Both the position numbers and the translations under genes were made by a program. From assembly GCA_900313855.1 (NCBI GenBank), contig OMSZ01000301.1, positions 1 through 15,431 on the forward strand: DNA of 15,431 nucleotides, written 5' to 3'. Position 1 is the stretch's first letter, and the number at the start of each line of letters is the position of its first letter. The notes under the pieces are model-generated. The model did not search any database. It was given only the letters and a program-made list of their open reading frames with translations, and had not been told where the DNA came from. This document shows, piece by piece, positions 14,251 through 15,431 of this stretch. This DNA comes from an uncultured Eubacteriales bacterium (GTDB lineage: Bacteria > Bacillota > Clostridia > Lachnospirales > Lachnospiraceae).

Positions 14251-15431
14251 ATGGCTAAGGAAAAGAAGATGGTTGAGCAGATTACTTCCATGGAGGAGGA
14301 TTTTGCGCAGTGGTATACCGATGTGGTATTGAAAGCGGATTTGATCGATTATACAAGTGTAAAGGGTTGTATGGTTATAAAGCCTGCCGGATATGCTATC
14401 TGGGAGAGGATTCAGGCCGAGCTTGATAAAAGATTCAAGGAGACAGGCGTTGAGAATGTGTATCTTCCTATGTTCATTCCGGAAAGTCTTTTGCAAAAAG
14501 AGAAGGATCATGTGGAGGGATTTGCGCCCGAGGTTGCATGGGTGACACACGGAGGACTTAATCCTTTACAGGAGAGACTTTGTGTAAGACCTACTTCAGA
14601 AACTCTTTTCTGTGATTTTTATAAAAATGAGATAGAGTCCTATCGTGATCTTCCTAAGGTTTATAACCAGTGGTGTTCAGTAGTCAGATGGGAAAAGGAG
14701 ACAAGACCGTTCCTTCGTTCAAGAGAATTTCTGTGGCAGGAGGGACATACTGCTCATGCGACTGCAGAGGAGGCAGAAGAAAGAACTGTACAGATGTTAA
14801 ATGTATATGCAAACTTCTGTGAAGAGGTGCTTGCCATTCCGGTTATCAAGGGACAGAAGACCGAGAAGGAAAAGTTTGCCGGTGCTGAGGCGACATATAC
14901 AATCGAGGCACTTATGCATGACGGTAAGGCGTTACAGTCCGGAACAAGCCATAACTTTGGTGACGGATTTGCCAAGGCATTCGGAATTCAGTATACAAGT
15001 AAGGACAATAAGCTTGAGTATGTTCATCAGACCTCATGGGGAATGACGACAAGACTTATCGGTGCCATTATAATGGTGCACGGTGATGATTCGGGTCTTG
15101 TGCTTCCGCCTAAGATCGCACCTTGCCAGGTGATGATAGTACCTGTAATGCAGAAGAAGGAAGGCGTTTTAGAGAAGGCGGAAGAACTTGCAAAGAAGCT
15201 TAGTGCATATCGGGTAAAGGTTGATGATTCAGACAAGAATCCGGGTTGGAAGTTTGCTGAGCAGGAGATGAGAGGAATTCCTCTTCGTGTAGAGATCGGT
15301 CCTAGAGATATCGAGGCTAACAAGGCACTTGTTGTCCGCCGTGATACAGGAGAAAAGATTGAGGTATCGCTTGATGAGATAGAGGTAAAGATCGGAGAGC
15401 TTCTTGAGACTATCCAGAAGGATATGTATGA
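14251..15431 (+). CDS. proS: Prolyl-tRNA synthetase, type 3 (3' end outside window)
   Basis: ProS charges tRNA-Pro with proline in the cytosol. The window holds 393 residues and the frame is open at the end; type 3 enzymes run to roughly 480, so the last part of the C-terminal region is missing. The protein is of the archaeal/eukaryote-like type: it starts [20 protein letters not shown], lacks the INS editing domain of the usual bacterial enzyme, and has [10 protein letters not shown] (111-120) and class II motif 2 [20 protein letters not shown] (146-165). [15 protein letters not shown] segment, the motif 3 region ([11 protein letters not shown]) and an anticodon-binding domain (from [14 protein letters not shown]) follow. 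The ATG at 14251 has AAAGGAG 7 bases before it. It has its own promoter and a structured leader of about 158 bases. Without the editing domain, mischarged alanine would need a separate deacylase, which is not seen here. Confidence 0.96.
   Translation, partial: MAKEKKMVEQITSMEEDFAQWYTDVVLKADLIDYTSVKGCMVIKPAGYAIWERIQAELDKRFKETGVENVYLPMFIPESLLQKEKDHVEGFAPEVAWVTHGGLNPLQERLCVRPTSETLFCDFYKNEIESYRDLPKVYNQWCSVVRWEKETRPFLRSREFLWQEGHTAHATAEEAEERTVQMLNVYANFCEEVLAIPVIKGQKTEKEKFAGAEATYTIEALMHDGKALQSGTSHNFGDGFAKAFGIQYTSKDNKLEYVHQTSWGMTTRLIGAIIMVHGDDSGLVLPPKIAPCQVMIVPVMQKKEGVLEKAEELAKKLSAYRVKVDDSDKNPGWKFAEQEMRGIPLRVEIGPRDIEANKALVVRRDTGEKIEVSLDEIEVKIGELLETIQKDMY

Noticed and set aside
1..15431. Defence island, phage, CRISPR or biosynthetic cluster
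   Set aside because: All supported genes are housekeeping or single accessory genes on one strand, with no repeat arrays, integrase, transposase or defence domains.

Overview
The window looks like core chromosome of a low-to-moderate GC Gram-positive Clostridia, most likely a Lachnospiraceae relative. The grounds are strong AGGAGG-type ribosome binding sites, TTG and GTG starts, sigma-A style promoters, a secreted protein with choline/cell-wall-binding type repeats, separate pyrB and pyrI genes, and an archaeal/eukaryote-like (type 3) prolyl-tRNA synthetase. The genus cannot be fixed from the sequence alone. Every supported gene is on the + strand. I see no rRNA, tRNA, CRISPR array, transposase or phage gene.

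Layout. (1) 1-4951: nucleotide excision repair, with uvrB (its first few codons lie outside the window) followed by uvrA, which has its own promoter and a candidate LexA site. (2) 4952-5339: a 388-base gap holding a strong terminator nested in a large interrupted palindrome, then a cluster of short palindromes. (3) 5340-6815: a secreted cysteine-peptidase/amidase-like protein with about ten cell-wall-binding repeats. (4) 6995-7732: a MerR-type DNA-binding protein with a long charged helical tail. (5) 7868-8800: an ornithine-carbamoyltransferase-like enzyme whose second-substrate loops are unusual, preceded by an operator-like dyad and closed by a clear terminator. (6) 8922-10812: a small membrane protein followed by pyrB and pyrI, the catalytic and regulatory chains of aspartate carbamoyltransferase. 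(7) 10988-12292: murA with a strong promoter. (8) 12543-13223: an OmpR-type regulator whose receiver domain has lost its phosphorylation residues. (9) 13344-14045: an RluA-family pseudouridine synthase. (10) 14251-end: proS, truncated by the window edge, with a long structured leader.

Most genes are housekeeping: DNA repair, pyrimidine synthesis, peptidoglycan synthesis, RNA modification and tRNA charging. The less ordinary content is the atypical carbamoyltransferase beside pyrBI, the degenerate orphan response regulator, the palindromic element after uvrA, and several hairpin-rich leaders. I did not find a clear multi-gene novel system. The best candidates for undescribed biology are the carbamoyltransferase with its own dyad operator, the 185-base palindromic element, and the proS leader with competing hairpins.
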